Positions 1-9,374 are shown, counted from the first letter of the stretch. The stretch: 52,102 bases of DNA from Paraliobacillus sp044383835 (GCF_044383835.1 NZ_JBISEP010000022.1:1-52102), one strand, 5' to 3'. Made by a program: numbers and translations. Notes: generated by a model not told the origin, from the letters alone.

Positions 1-93
1 GGAATTTTTTAAAATTACATTATTAATTTTCTGCAGGTCTTTGTATTTTTAAAAAGAGCAATTATGAAATTGATTCACTTAAATAAACAATCC

Positions 94-127
94 AAAAAAG
101 CTTACACTTGAAAGTGTAAGCTTTTTT
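94..127 (-). terminator. Rho-independent terminator of the pdh operon
   Basis: A perfect inverted repeat (94-109 and 112-127) is flanked by A and T runs and lies 6 bases beyond the pdhD stop. It should end the pdhABCD transcript; its symmetry would also let it stop transcription from the left. Confidence 0.85.
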
Positions 128-132
128 ATCTT

Positions 133-1542
133 TTATTTTACAATGTGAATTGGTGTTCCCATTGCTACTTCTGCAGCTTCCATTGTAATCTCCCCTAATG
201 TTGGGTGAGCATGAATCGTTAAAGCTAAATCTTCAGCTGTCATGCCTGTTTCAATTGCCAAACCAAGTTCAGAGATCATATCACTTGCATTTGCACCAGC
301 AATTTGAGCTCCTAATACTAAGCCGTCTTCTGTTCGAGTAACAAGCTTAACAAATCCATCTCCGCTACCTAATGATAGCGCGCGACCATTTGCAGCAAAT
401 GGGAATTTTGCAGCTTTAACATCGAAGCCAGCATCTTTCGCACCTTGTTCTGTATAACCAACAGTAGCTAATTCTGGTTCGGAGAATACAACAGCAGGAA
501 TACCGTTGTAATCAATTTCTGTTTTCTCACCAGCAATTACCTCAGCAGCAATTTTTCCTTCATAAGATGCCTTGTGAGCAAGCGGAGCTCCAGGGACAAT
601 ATCACCAATCGCATAAATATTATCTATATTTGTGCGACATTGTTTGTCAATTTGTATTAGACCTCTATCATCCATTTCAATACCTAATGACTCCAAGCCA
701 ATTTCAGATGTATTTGGATAACGTCCAACAGTAACTAGTACATAATCTGCTTCAATTGTTTCTTCTTTACCTTTTGCTTCATATGTCACTTTCACACCAT
801 TATCTGTTACTTCTGAACTTTTTGCCATTGCTTCCGTAACAATAGAAACATTTTTCTTCTTCAAGTTACGTTTAACTAGAGATGACATTTGACTTTCGAA
901 ACCACCTAGAATATCTTTCGCACCTTCAAGAATGGTTACTTCTGTGCCGAAGTTTGCATATGCAGTACCTAATTCTGTACCTACATACCCACCACCGATT
1001 ACAACCATTTTCTTAGGAATTTCTTTTAAATTCAACGCACCTGTAGAATCTATGATACGCTCAGAAAATTTAAAAGTTGGAATTTCGATCGGTGTTGAAC
1101 CAGTTGCAATAATACAATTCTTAAATGTGTAACTTTGAGAATTTTTCTCATCCATTACACGTACTGTATTCTTGTCAACAAAGTAAACTTCACCTTTAAC
1201 AATATCCACTTTGTTTCCTTTTAATAATCCTTCTACACCACTTGTTAATTTGTTTACAACACTTGATTTCCATTCTTGTACTTTTGAAAAATCAACTGAC
1301 ACATTCTCAGCAGTAATACCCATTTCCGCAGCACCATGTGCTTCTTCATAACGGTGTCCTGCTTGGATTAAAGCTTTAGAAGGAATACAACCAACGTTTA
1401 AACAAACGCCACCTAGCGCTCCTTTATCAACAATGGTAACTTTTTGCCCTGTTTGTGCAGCACGAATCGCAGCTACATAACCACCAGGACCTGCTCCAAC
1501 TACTAATGTATCTAATTCGATTGGAAAATCGCCTACTACCAT
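133..1542 (-). CDS. pdhD: Dihydrolipoyl dehydrogenase (E3) of pyruvate dehydrogenase
   Basis: This 469-residue flavoprotein reoxidises dihydrolipoamide on E2 using FAD and NAD+. Visible are the N-terminal FAD-binding GAGPGG motif (about residue 17), the redox-active CLNVGC disulfide near residues 47-52, a second Rossmann motif GGGYVG for NAD near residue 183, the GDI FAD motif, and the C-terminal dimer-interface HAHPTLGE with the catalytic His-Glu pair. The length is normal for the family. The GGAGG ribosome site lies in the last codons of pdhC, 4 bases upstream, so translation is probably coupled. It is the last gene of pdhABCD. Confidence is high. Confidence 0.97.
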   Translation of the reverse strand: MVVGDFPIELDTLVVGAGPGGYVAAIRAAQTGQKVTIVDKGALGGVCLNVGCIPSKALIQAGHRYEEAHGAAEMGITAENVSVDFSKVQEWKSSVVNKLTSGVEGLLKGNKVDIVKGEVYFVDKNTVRVMDEKNSQSYTFKNCIIATGSTPIEIPTFKFSERIIDSTGALNLKEIPKKMVVIGGGYVGTELGTAYANFGTEVTILEGAKDILGGFESQMSSLVKRNLKKKNVSIVTEAMAKSSEVTDNGVKVTYEAKGKEETIEADYVLVTVGRYPNTSEIGLESLGIEMDDRGLIQIDKQCRTNIDNIYAIGDIVPGAPLAHKASYEGKIAAEVIAGEKTEIDYNGIPAVVFSEPELATVGYTEQGAKDAGFDVKAAKFPFAANGRALSLGSGDGFVKLVTRTEDGLVLGAQIAGANASDMISELGLAIETGMTAEDLALTIHAHPTLGEITMEAAEVAMGTPIHIVK

Positions 1543-1546
1543 AACT

Positions 1547-3127
1547 CTACGCCTCCATCATAATTAATTGTGGATCGTTTAATAAACGTTTCACTTGATT
1601 TAATGCCATTTGCGCTGTAGCTCCATCAACAATACGGTGATCAAAGCTCAATGATAATGCCAATACTGGAGCAACAACAATTTCTCCATTTTTCACAACT
1701 GGTTTTTCTGCAATTCGACCAATTCCTAAGATTGCAGCTTCTGGATAATTGATTACCGGAGTAAACCACTGACCTCCAGCTGAACCAATATTAGTAATTG
1801 TACATGAAGCACCTTTCATCTCATTAGGAGCAAGCTTTCCACTTTTTGCTTTTCCAGCTAATTCATTAATTTCTTGAGAGATATCAAAGATTGATTTCTT
1901 ATCTGCATCTTTAACTACAGGCACAAGTAAACCTTTCTCTGTATCCGCTGCTATGCCAACATTATAATAATGCTTGTAAACAATCTCGTCAGTATTATCA
2001 TCAATAGAAGCATTAATGATAGGATATTTTTTCAATGCTGAAACAAGTGCTTTCACAACATAAGGTAAATAAGTTAACTTAATTTCTTTCTCTGCAGCAA
2101 CCGGTTTGAATTTCTTACGGTGAGCTACTAATTCAGTTACATCAATTTCATCATGTAATGTAACGTGTGGTGCCTTATGTTTTGAATTAACCATTGCATT
2201 TGCAATTGATTTACGGATACCAGACATTTTTTCACGTGTTTCTGGTAGGTCTCCACTAGTTGCAACTTGTTGGGATTTAGCTGCTTTTTCTTCTTTAACA
2301 ACTGTTGTGCCTTTATCAGAAGAAGTTGTTTCTTTCGCAATTTGCTGATCACCATTTAAGTATGCATCAATATCATCTTTTAAGATACGACCATTCTTAC
2401 CACTACCAGTAACCTCGACAATGTTCACGTCATGATCTCGTGCATATTTACGAACAGACGGCATTGCAATAATGCGTCGGTTAGGGTCTGCTTTTTCTTG
2501 CTTAGCAGCCTTAGGTGTAGATTTTTCGGCTGATTTCTCTTCTTTAGCAGGTGTTTCTTCAGCTGCGCCTTCATAACCAACTGCATCAATTGTAATAATT
2601 GTTTGACCTACAGTAGCTACAGCACCTTCTTCAAAATGCACTTCTTTTACTGTTCCTTCTACAGGTGAAGGGATTTCTACTACTGCTTTATCATTTTGTA
2701 CTTCACAAAGTACATCATCTTCTTTAATTTCTTCACCGGCTTTAACAAACCATTTTACAATTTCACCTTCGTGAATTCCTTCGCCAATATCAGGCAGTTT
2801 AAATTCATAGGCACCAGTATTGCTACTTTCATTAGTTTCAACTTCTGAAGAAGACGCTTCTGAAGCATCACTAGATTCTTCTTCATATCCTTCTGCATCA
2901 ATCGTAATGATTGTTTCACCTACGGTTGCTACAGCACCTTCTTCAAAATGTATTTCTTTTACTGTTCCTTCTACAGGAGAAGGAATTTCTACTACCGCTT
3001 TATCATTTTGTACTTCACAAAGTACATCATCTTCTTTAATTTCTTCACCGGCTTTAACAAACCATTTTACGATTTCACCTTCGTGAATTCCTTCACCGAT
3101 ATCAGGCAATTTAAATTCAAATGCCAT
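1547..3127 (-). CDS. pdhC: Dihydrolipoyl acetyltransferase (E2), two lipoyl domains
   Basis: E2 core of pyruvate dehydrogenase, 526 residues, moving acetyl groups from lipoamide to CoA. Order of parts: lipoyl domain 1 (about 2-78, lipoylated K43 in NDKA), an acidic Ser/Glu linker, lipoyl domain 2 (about 107-184, K147), a Lys/Ala/Glu linker, the peripheral-subunit-binding domain (about 219-255, binds E1/E3), and a catalytic domain with active-site DHRIVDG (H497, D501). B. subtilis PdhC has one lipoyl domain and about 442 residues, so the extra length is the second domain. The two domains are nearly identical even as DNA, pointing to recent duplication or gene conversion. A GGGAGG site precedes the ATG. 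Confidence 0.97.
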   Translation of the reverse strand: MAFEFKLPDIGEGIHEGEIVKWFVKAGEEIKEDDVLCEVQNDKAVVEIPSPVEGTVKEIHFEEGAVATVGETIITIDAEGYEEESSDASEASSSEVETNESSNTGAYEFKLPDIGEGIHEGEIVKWFVKAGEEIKEDDVLCEVQNDKAVVEIPSPVEGTVKEVHFEEGAVATVGQTIITIDAVGYEGAAEETPAKEEKSAEKSTPKAAKQEKADPNRRIIAMPSVRKYARDHDVNIVEVTGSGKNGRILKDDIDAYLNGDQQIAKETTSSDKGTTVVKEEKAAKSQQVATSGDLPETREKMSGIRKSIANAMVNSKHKAPHVTLHDEIDVTELVAHRKKFKPVAAEKEIKLTYLPYVVKALVSALKKYPIINASIDDNTDEIVYKHYYNVGIAADTEKGLLVPVVKDADKKSIFDISQEINELAGKAKSGKLAPNEMKGASCTITNIGSAGGQWFTPVINYPEAAILGIGRIAEKPVVKNGEIVVAPVLALSLSFDHRIVDGATAQMALNQVKRLLNDPQLIMMEA

Positions 3128-3154
3128 CGTTAGTGCCTCCCGTCATAATTTCAA

Positions 3155-4132
3155 TTAAAAGTTTAGTACTGTATTTACCTTTTCAACGATATCGTTGTAA
3201 TTTGGCAACCAAACCTCTTCTGCTTGTGTAAATGCATATACTGTGTCAGGAGCAGCAACACGTAACACTGGAGCTTCCAAATGTAAAATTGCACGTTCTT
3301 GAATTTCTGTTACAATTTGAGCAGCCATTCCTGCTTGTTTTTGTGCCTCTTGTACAACTACAACACGATTTGTTTTTTCAACAGATTTTATAATTGTATC
3401 TATATCTAGTGGCATTACTGTACGAAGGTCAATTACTTCCGCTTGAATACCATCTTTCTCTAATTCTTCAGCAGCTTTCATAGAAGCTTGAACCATTGCA
3501 CCATAAGCAACTAATGTAACATCTGTCCCTTCACGTTTTACATTAGCTTTACCTAGTTCAATCGTGTACTCTTCTTCAGGTACTTCTTCACGGAATGAAC
3601 GATAAAGCTTCATATGCTCTAAAAATACAACTGGATCATTATCTCGTATGGAAGAAATTAATAATCCTTTAGCATCATATGGATTTGAAGGGATAACAAC
3701 TTTAACCCCAGGTTGTTGCGCAATTAATCCTTCTAGTGAGTCCGCGTGTAATTCCGGTGTATGTACACCACCACCAAACGGGGAACGAATAGTGATTGGC
3801 GCATTCATTGTGTTACCTGAACGATAACGAAGGCGTGCCATTTGTCCATTAACCGCGTCCATTGCTTCATAAATAAAGCCAAAGAATTGAATTTCAGGTA
3901 CCGGACGGAATCCTTGTGTAGCTAAACCGATAGAAATACCACCTATAGCTGATTCAGCAAGTGGTGTATCAAACACGCGGTCTTCGCCAAATTCTTGTTG
4001 CAAGCCTTCCGTTGCTCGGAATACACCACCATTTTGACCAACATCTTCACCAAAGACTAATACGTTTTCGTCATTTTTAAGTTCTGTGCGTAAAGCATCA
4101 GTAATTGCTTGGATCATTGTCATTTGAGCCAT
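3155..4132 (-). CDS. pdhB: Pyruvate dehydrogenase E1 component, beta subunit
   Basis: 325 residues, typical of E1-beta. With PdhA it forms the thiamine-diphosphate enzyme that decarboxylates pyruvate and acetylates lipoamide. The N-terminal pyrimidine-binding transketolase domain (FGEDVGQNGGVFRAT, about 27-41) and the C-terminal transketolase domain (VVVVQEAQ region) are clear. The ATG lies 3 bases past the pdhA stop, and its GGAG ribosome site is inside the last pdhA codons, so expression is coupled to pdhA. No oddities seen. Confidence 0.97.
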   Translation of the reverse strand: MAQMTMIQAITDALRTELKNDENVLVFGEDVGQNGGVFRATEGLQQEFGEDRVFDTPLAESAIGGISIGLATQGFRPVPEIQFFGFIYEAMDAVNGQMARLRYRSGNTMNAPITIRSPFGGGVHTPELHADSLEGLIAQQPGVKVVIPSNPYDAKGLLISSIRDNDPVVFLEHMKLYRSFREEVPEEEYTIELGKANVKREGTDVTLVAYGAMVQASMKAAEELEKDGIQAEVIDLRTVMPLDIDTIIKSVEKTNRVVVVQEAQKQAGMAAQIVTEIQERAILHLEAPVLRVAAPDTVYAFTQAEEVWLPNYNDIVEKVNTVLNF

Positions 4133-4135
4133 GAT

Positions 4136-5218
4136 TTACTTCGACTCCTTTGCTTTAAATTCTTCTAATTGCTCTTCTAAATGTGCAGGAAGTACTTCAT
4201 ACATATTTTCAATTAACTCAGAAACTTTTTGTTTTGGTTGTCCATCTGCTTTTTTAATTGCAGCTTTAATTTCTTCTTTTGCTTTTTCAATCACTTCATT
4301 TTCTTGTTCTTCTGACCATAATCCTTTGTTTTCTAAGAATTTACGGAATCGAACGATAGGATCCTTTTTCTCCCACTCGCTATCCAAGTCTTCTGTACGG
4401 TAACGGGTTGGATCATCGCCAGCCATTGTATGCGGACCATAGCGATAAGTTAATGTTTCAATTAGTGTAGGTCCTTCTCCGTTTACAGCGCGCTCACGAG
4501 CTTCTTTTGTTACAGCATAAACAGCTAAAACATCCATTCCATCTACTTGAACACCTTCAATTCCTGCTGCAACAGCTTTTTGAGCTAATGTTTGAGCTGC
4601 TGTTTGCTTTTCTACTGGAACAGAAATTGCAAATCGGTTATTTTGCACAACAAAAATTGCAGGGGATTTGTACGCACCAGCAAAGTTAATTCCTTCATAG
4701 AAATCACCTTGTGATGTTCCTCCATCACCTGTGTATGTTATAGCAACTGATTTTTTACCACGCTTTTTCATACCCATCGCAACACCAGCTGCTTGTATAT
4801 ATTGTGCACCAATAATAATTTGTGGACTTAATGCGTTTACACCTTCTGGCATTTGGTTACCATGGTAATGTCCTCTAGAAAATAAAAATGCTTGATAAAG
4901 TGGAAGACCATGCCAAATCAATTGTGGAACATCACGGTATGCCGGCAAGATAAAGTCCTCTTTTTCCAATGCAAATTGTGTACCTAATTGAGATGCTTCT
5001 TGACCAGCTGTAGGTGCATAGAAACCTAATCTCCCTTGACGGTTTAAAGCAATTGAACGCTGATCTAATATTCTAGTATAAACCATTCTCGTCATTAATT
5101 CTTTCAACTCATCATCTGAAAGTTCAGGCATTAACTCTTCATTAACAATTTCGCCATCTTCATTCAGAACCTGAAACGTTTCAAACTGATTCTCGATATT
5201 TTCAAGTGTACGTTTCAA
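4136..5218 (-). CDS. pdhA: Pyruvate dehydrogenase E1 component, alpha subunit
   Basis: E1-alpha binds thiamine diphosphate through the GDG...NN motif (GDGG at about 164-167 and NN at about 193-194 from this start). The protein closely follows Bacillus PdhA throughout (NRQGRLGFYAPTAGQEAS; RYGPHTMAGDDPTRYR phosphorylation-loop-like segment). The open frame reaches a GTG at 5227, but that GTG overlaps the AGAGG ribosome site. A TTG at 5218 sits 7 bases after it and is preferred here, giving 360 residues; the GTG form would be 363. It is the first gene of pdhABCD, with a long leader upstream. Confidence 0.95.
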   Translation of the reverse strand: MKRTLENIENQFETFQVLNEDGEIVNEELMPELSDDELKELMTRMVYTRILDQRSIALNRQGRLGFYAPTAGQEASQLGTQFALEKEDFILPAYRDVPQLIWHGLPLYQAFLFSRGHYHGNQMPEGVNALSPQIIIGAQYIQAAGVAMGMKKRGKKSVAITYTGDGGTSQGDFYEGINFAGAYKSPAIFVVQNNRFAISVPVEKQTAAQTLAQKAVAAGIEGVQVDGMDVLAVYAVTKEARERAVNGEGPTLIETLTYRYGPHTMAGDDPTRYRTEDLDSEWEKKDPIVRFRKFLENKGLWSEEQENEVIEKAKEEIKAAIKKADGQPKQKVSELIENMYEVLPAHLEEQLEEFKAKESK

Positions 5219-5426
5219 AAGATTCACCTCTTCCTTCCTAATATCCTTTTTAAAATGTAGTTATATTGTTTTTACAAACTTTGCAAAAACATTGAACAGA
5301 ATTGCACTTACTCATACAATACCCTATTGTAACTTTTTTTAATCTTACTTTCTTGATATGTAGAAACTGTCACGCTGTTACATAGATAAATTGCATTTCT
5401 ACTGGTACAATTTCAATTCATTTATA

Positions 5427-5455
5427 AGTTTAGCTTATTATATTATTTCGGTCAA
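5427..5455 (-). promoter_or_regulatory. Candidate sigma-A promoter for pdhABCD
   Basis: On the minus strand TTGACC (5450-5455) and TAAACT (5427-5432) are separated by 17 bases. This leaves a leader of about 200 bases before pdhA. The rest of the 5228-5560 gap is AT-rich and shows no further gene. Judged by eye only. Confidence 0.5.
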
Positions 5456-5561
5456 ACACTTTGCATCACATTAATTAAATTTCTAAACAAAAAAGTTTAA
5501 TTCCTTTTAAATTTTCCTTCTGTACTATAAAATGTTCAAAACCTGTACTATAAATGAACAT

Positions 5562-5611
5562 AAAAAAACCGATGTCCATTTTGTAGAACTATAAGGACAC
5601 TCGGTTTTTTT
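5562..5611 (-). terminator. Terminator after ykyA
   Basis: The inverted repeat ACCGATGTCC / GGACACTCGGT (one bulged base) has a T run on the minus strand just past the ykyA stop at 5614. A runs on the other side could let it act in both directions. Confidence 0.8.
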
Positions 5612-5613
5612 GT

Positions 5614-6273
5614 TTATTCTTCCTCTTCATAGGATATCTTCAAATCGGAATTTTTATAAAATGATCTTTTTTTAGCATTAAATATATTCGTTTGTTCATT
5701 GAATGTATCATTTGCCTCAGAAACTTTTTCATATTGTCCATTTACTTTTTCGATTTGTTTTGACAAAACATCTTGTTCAAGGTCTTCTTTTTTAAATAAT
5801 TCATACAATTCTTGATCATGTGCTAATGATTTTTTATATGATTTATATAGTGTCATATATGCATCATAACGATCATTCATTGCTTGATTCATTTTTTCTC
5901 CCGCTTGTTTTAATTTTTCATCTTCAAGATCTTCTATTAATGAATCAATTTTATCAAATTCTTCTTTAGCAGCATCTATACTATTCTTTTCCGTCTCCAA
6001 TATTTCTTTTCGTTCCTCAATGGAGTCTAAAGCTTGGTCTGCTAATGAATTAATTTGATCAAACTCTTCCATACTTAACTTACTAATTTCATTATAATTT
6101 TTTTGCTCTTCTTCTTCTAACTTTGTTAATGGTTCCTGTTGATTAACAAACTCGCTTTCCAGTGATACTGATTCTTCCAAATGTTCATATACTTTTTCTG
6201 TAGTTGTCTGACTTGAACATGCCGAAAGAACTAAAATCAACACACCCACTACACCGGCAATCTTTAACTTCAA
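5614..6273 (-). CDS. ykyA: YkyA-family putative cell-wall-binding lipoprotein
   Basis: 219 residues with a lipoprotein signal peptide (hydrophobic stretch, then LSAC with the lipidated Cys at about 19). The rest is strongly charged, Glu/Lys-rich and mostly helical, probably coiled coil. Its place between def and pdhA matches ykyA in B. subtilis, whose family (Pfam YkyA) is a putative cell-wall-binding lipoprotein of unknown function. The start is TTG, 8 bases after a GGGAGG site. It has its own terminator and is divergent from def. Family assignment rests on position, length and lipobox. Confidence 0.85.
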   Translation of the reverse strand: MKLKIAGVVGVLILVLSACSSQTTTEKVYEHLEESVSLESEFVNQQEPLTKLEEEEQKNYNEISKLSMEEFDQINSLADQALDSIEERKEILETEKNSIDAAKEEFDKIDSLIEDLEDEKLKQAGEKMNQAMNDRYDAYMTLYKSYKKSLAHDQELYELFKKEDLEQDVLSKQIEKVNGQYEKVSEANDTFNEQTNIFNAKKRSFYKNSDLKISYEEEE

Positions 6274-6453
6274 CGAGTTAACCTCCCTATTATCTAACTA
6301 GTACGAAAACATGATAACACATTTATGAAAATAGTATAACATACTATTAATTTCAACCGTATCTTTCTTTTGTAACGATTTATTTTCTATCCGTTTTTTT
6401 TTATCTATGTTAAACTATGATACAGTAAAATGCACTAAAGGAGCGTGAACGCT

Positions 6454-7011
6454 TTGATCACAATGAATGATATCGTACGAGAAGGTAATCCTATTTTAGA
6501 ACAAATAGCAACACCTGTTGAAATACCGATAAACGATCAAGAGAGAAAAACATTAAAAGAGATGTTGCAATATTTAAAGAATAGTCAAGATGAAGAAATT
6601 TCAAAAAAACACCAACTTCGTCCAGGTGTAGGACTTGCCGCACCTCAAATCGGCCTTTCTAAAAGAATGATTGCTGTTCATTTTGAAGACCTTAATGGGA
6701 AGCAATTCAGCGAAGGGCTTATCAATCCAAAAATAATCAGTCATTCAGTAGAAAAAACCTTTTTGTCTAATGGTGAAGGTTGCTTATCTGTTGATAGGGA
6801 AATACCAGGCTATGTCCCGAGGTATGCAAAAGTCACTGTTAAAGCATTAAATGTACATGGTGACCCCATTAAATGGCGACTTCGTGGTTATGCAGCCATT
6901 GTCATACAGCATGAAATCGATCACTTGAACGGCATAATGTTCTATGACCATATCAATAAAACAAACCCATTCCACATACCCGAAAATGCAAAGGCATGTG
7001 ATGTAGAATAA
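6454..7011 (+). CDS. def: Peptide deformylase (type 2)
   Basis: Removes the formyl group from nascent protein N-termini. All three deformylase motifs are present: GVGLAAPQIG, EGCLS (metal-binding Cys) and QHEIDHLNG (HExxH, two metal His and catalytic Glu). The long insert around residues 40-60 is typical of Gram-positive type 2 enzymes. The open frame starts at GTG 6445, but that touches the AAAGGAG ribosome site (6437-6443). A TTG at 6454, spaced 10 bases, gives an N-terminus (M-ITMNDIVR) that fits B. subtilis YkrB; it is chosen here (185 residues). Confidence 0.95.
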   Translation: MITMNDIVREGNPILEQIATPVEIPINDQERKTLKEMLQYLKNSQDEEISKKHQLRPGVGLAAPQIGLSKRMIAVHFEDLNGKQFSEGLINPKIISHSVEKTFLSNGEGCLSVDREIPGYVPRYAKVTVKALNVHGDPIKWRLRGYAAIVIQHEIDHLNGIMFYDHINKTNPFHIPENAKACDVE

Positions 7012-7017
7012 AAAAAT

Positions 7018-7045
7018 TGATGGACAATTTGTCATCTGTTTTTTA
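7018..7045 (+). terminator. Weak hairpin after def
   Basis: A short stem (GAT-GAC / GTC-ATC with one bulge) followed by TGTTTTTTATTTT lies directly behind the def stop. The stem is only 6 pairs, so the call is tentative. Confidence 0.4.
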
Positions 7046-7199
7046 TTTTAATTTAAATCGTATAAGAACTGTAATGTTAGACAAAAATATACTATCATCA
7101 TTGAACGTATATCGGCTTCTCTTTATCCTGTAGCGTAATAATTTTTTAAATATACAGTATAAGGTCTACTTATTTTTTAAAATCTTTTAAACGTTTCTG

Positions 7200-7228
7200 T
7201 TTCCAAATGAAGCATTCCATACTATACT
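7200..7228 (+). promoter_or_regulatory. Candidate promoter upstream of the small basic ORF
   Basis: TTTCCA (7200-7205) and TATACT (7223-7228) are 17 bases apart. This could drive the 31-codon ORF and possibly rpoY-rnjA. The rest of the 7046-7300 gap shows nothing recognisable. Confidence 0.35.
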
Positions 7229-7300
7229 AATAGTAATAGGGATTGGACGGTTGAACATTTTTGCTTTTCTTTAACATGAAGAAAGGAGCTGTAATAGCTT

Positions 7301-7396
7301 ATGTTAAAGCGATTGAAAGAAAAGCTTAGAAAACGTTGGAAAAAATTGTTAGGTCAAAATCGTGTTCCAAATGCTTTTAAAAATAACTGTCGGTAA
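7301..7396 (+). CDS. Possible small basic protein, 31 residues
   Basis: An ATG-to-TAA frame begins MLKRLKEKLRKRWKKLL and is extremely rich in Lys and Arg, with hydrophobic residues spaced as in an amphipathic helix. An AAAGGAG site (7282-7288) lies 12 bases upstream, longer than usual. I do not recognise the family. It sits between def and rpoY, where B. subtilis has no equivalent I can name. It could be a real small protein or a chance frame; conservation in related genomes would decide. Confidence 0.4.
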   Translation: MLKRLKEKLRKRWKKLLGQNRVPNAFKNNCR

Positions 7397-7493
7397 AAGC
7401 ATGTTACGTACAATTAAGTTAAATTCCGTAAAATGAAGCATTGCTATGTGTCATACAAAAAGTACTTTTTTCAAGTTAATAAGGAGAGATTAA

Positions 7494-7703
7494 ATGATTT
7501 ATAAAGTTTTATATCAAACAATACCAAATGAAATACCTGTTCGTGAAAGAACGACAAGTGTTTATTATGAAGCAGATTCCGAAAGACAAGTCCGTAAAGC
7601 ATTAGCAGCTAAAAATGTAAATATTGAGTTCATCCAGCCTTTAGATGGAGCACATCTAGCATATGAAAAACAATCTGAAAATTTCACAGTGGAGAACGCT
7701 TAA
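7494..7703 (+). CDS. rpoY: RNA polymerase epsilon subunit (RpoY/YkzG)
   Basis: A 69-residue small accessory subunit of Firmicute RNA polymerase (formerly DUF1447). The sequence MIYKVLYQ, the conserved ERT / YYEA segment and its place directly upstream of rnjA identify it. A clean AAGGAG site precedes the ATG. It ends 3 bases before rnjA, so the two genes are co-transcribed, as in B. subtilis. Confidence 0.93.
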   Translation: MIYKVLYQTIPNEIPVRERTTSVYYEADSERQVRKALAAKNVNIEFIQPLDGAHLAYEKQSENFTVENA

Positions 7704-7706
7704 TTC

Positions 7707-9374
7707 ATGAAATTTGTAAAAAATGATCAAACAGCTGTATTTGCACTAGGTGGTTTAGGGGAAATAGGAAAAAACACATATGGTATTCAGTTTCAGGATG
7801 AAATTATTTTAGTCGATGCTGGCATTAAATTCCCTGAAGATGAATTACTAGGTATTGATTATGTTATTCCTGACTATACCTACCTCGTTCAAAATCAGGA
7901 TAAAATCAAAGGACTTTTTATCACTCATGGTCACGAAGACCATATCGGTGGTATCCCTTATTTGCTGCGGGAAATAAATGTTCCTATCTATGCTGGAAAA
8001 CTTGCACTTGGCTTAATCAAAAATAAACTAGATGAACATGGGCTCTTACGAAATGCGAAGCTGCAAACATTTCAAGAGGATGAAATAATTAAATTTAGAA
8101 AGACATCTGTTTCTTTCTTCAGAACGACACATAGCATACCAGATTCATACGGGATCGTTGTAAAAACACCACCTGGAAATATCGTTCATACAGGGGATTT
8201 CAAATTTGATTTTACACCTGTTGGAGAACCTGCCAACATAGCTAAAATGGCAGAAGTCGGTAAAGAGGGTGTGCTTTGCTTGTTATCTGACAGCACGAAC
8301 AGTGAAGTTCCAGGTTTTACAATGTCAGAACGAGTTGTAGGTGAAAGCATCAATGATATTTTTAATCGTGTTGACGGAAGAGTGATTTTTGCAACTTTTG
8401 CATCAAATATTCACCGTTTACAACAAATGGTGGACGCCGCTGTTAATCATCAGCGTAAAATAGCAGTATTCGGAAGAAGTATGGAAGCTTCTATTTCGAT
8501 TGGTCGCGAACTCGGTTATATTAAAGCACCTGAAGACACTTTTATTGATGCACATCAAATTAATCGACTTCCTGCAAATGAAGTAACGATTCTTTGTACT
8601 GGCTCTCAAGGTGAACCAATGGCAGCTTTATCAAGGATAGCAAATGGAACACACCGACAAATTCAAATTATACCTAATGACACAGTCGTATTTTCTTCTT
8701 CACCAATCCCTGGTAATACGGTAAGTGTCAGCAAAATAATCAATATGCTTTACCGAGCAGGTGCCGATGTTATTCATGGACCATTAAATGACATTCACAC
8801 TTCTGGACATGGTAGTCAAGAAGAACAAAAATTAATGTTACGACTTTTACGTCCTAAATTCTTTATGCCTATACATGGGGAATATCGCATGCTTAAAGAA
8901 CACACAAAATTGGCCGAAGCTTGCGATGTAGATCCTGGCAACAGCTTTATTATGGATAATGGTGATGTGTTAGCATTAGGAAAAGAAAATGCTAGTGTGG
9001 CTGGTAAAATCCCTTCTGGGTCTATTTATGTTGATGGTAGTGGAATCGGTGATATAGGAAATATTGTGTTACGTGATAGACGTATTCTTTCAGAGGAAGG
9101 CTTAGTAATTGTTGTTGTTAGTATTAACATGAAGGAATTCAAAATTGCATCAGGACCAGATATTATCTCTCGTGGATTTGTATATATGCGAGAATCAGAA
9201 GATCTAATAAACGAAGCACAAAAATTAGTTTCTTTGCACTTAAATAAAGTAATGGAACGTAAAACGACACAGTGGTCTGAAATTAAAAATGAAATCACTG
9301 ACACGATTGCTCCGTTCTTATTTGAGAAAACAAAGCGTCGCCCTATGATACTTCCAATTATCATGGAAGTTTAA
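7707..9374 (+). CDS. rnjA: Ribonuclease J1
   Basis: A 555-residue metallo-beta-lactamase/beta-CASP ribonuclease with 5'-3' exo- and endonuclease activity, central to mRNA decay. The zinc motif H74-G-H76-E-D78-H79 is intact; the beta-CASP region and the later H-x-x-HGEYR segment (about 390) follow, and the C-terminal domain is complete. Its ATG follows rpoY by 3 bases, and GGAG lies inside the rpoY end at 12-base spacing. A strong terminator follows. Confidence is very high. Confidence 0.97.
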   Translation: MKFVKNDQTAVFALGGLGEIGKNTYGIQFQDEIILVDAGIKFPEDELLGIDYVIPDYTYLVQNQDKIKGLFITHGHEDHIGGIPYLLREINVPIYAGKLALGLIKNKLDEHGLLRNAKLQTFQEDEIIKFRKTSVSFFRTTHSIPDSYGIVVKTPPGNIVHTGDFKFDFTPVGEPANIAKMAEVGKEGVLCLLSDSTNSEVPGFTMSERVVGESINDIFNRVDGRVIFATFASNIHRLQQMVDAAVNHQRKIAVFGRSMEASISIGRELGYIKAPEDTFIDAHQINRLPANEVTILCTGSQGEPMAALSRIANGTHRQIQIIPNDTVVFSSSPIPGNTVSVSKIINMLYRAGADVIHGPLNDIHTSGHGSQEEQKLMLRLLRPKFFMPIHGEYRMLKEHTKLAEACDVDPGNSFIMDNGDVLALGKENASVAGKIPSGSIYVDGSGIGDIGNIVLRDRRILSEEGLVIVVVSINMKEFKIASGPDIISRGFVYMRESEDLINEAQKLVSLHLNKVMERKTTQWSEIKNEITDTIAPFLFEKTKRRPMILPIIMEV

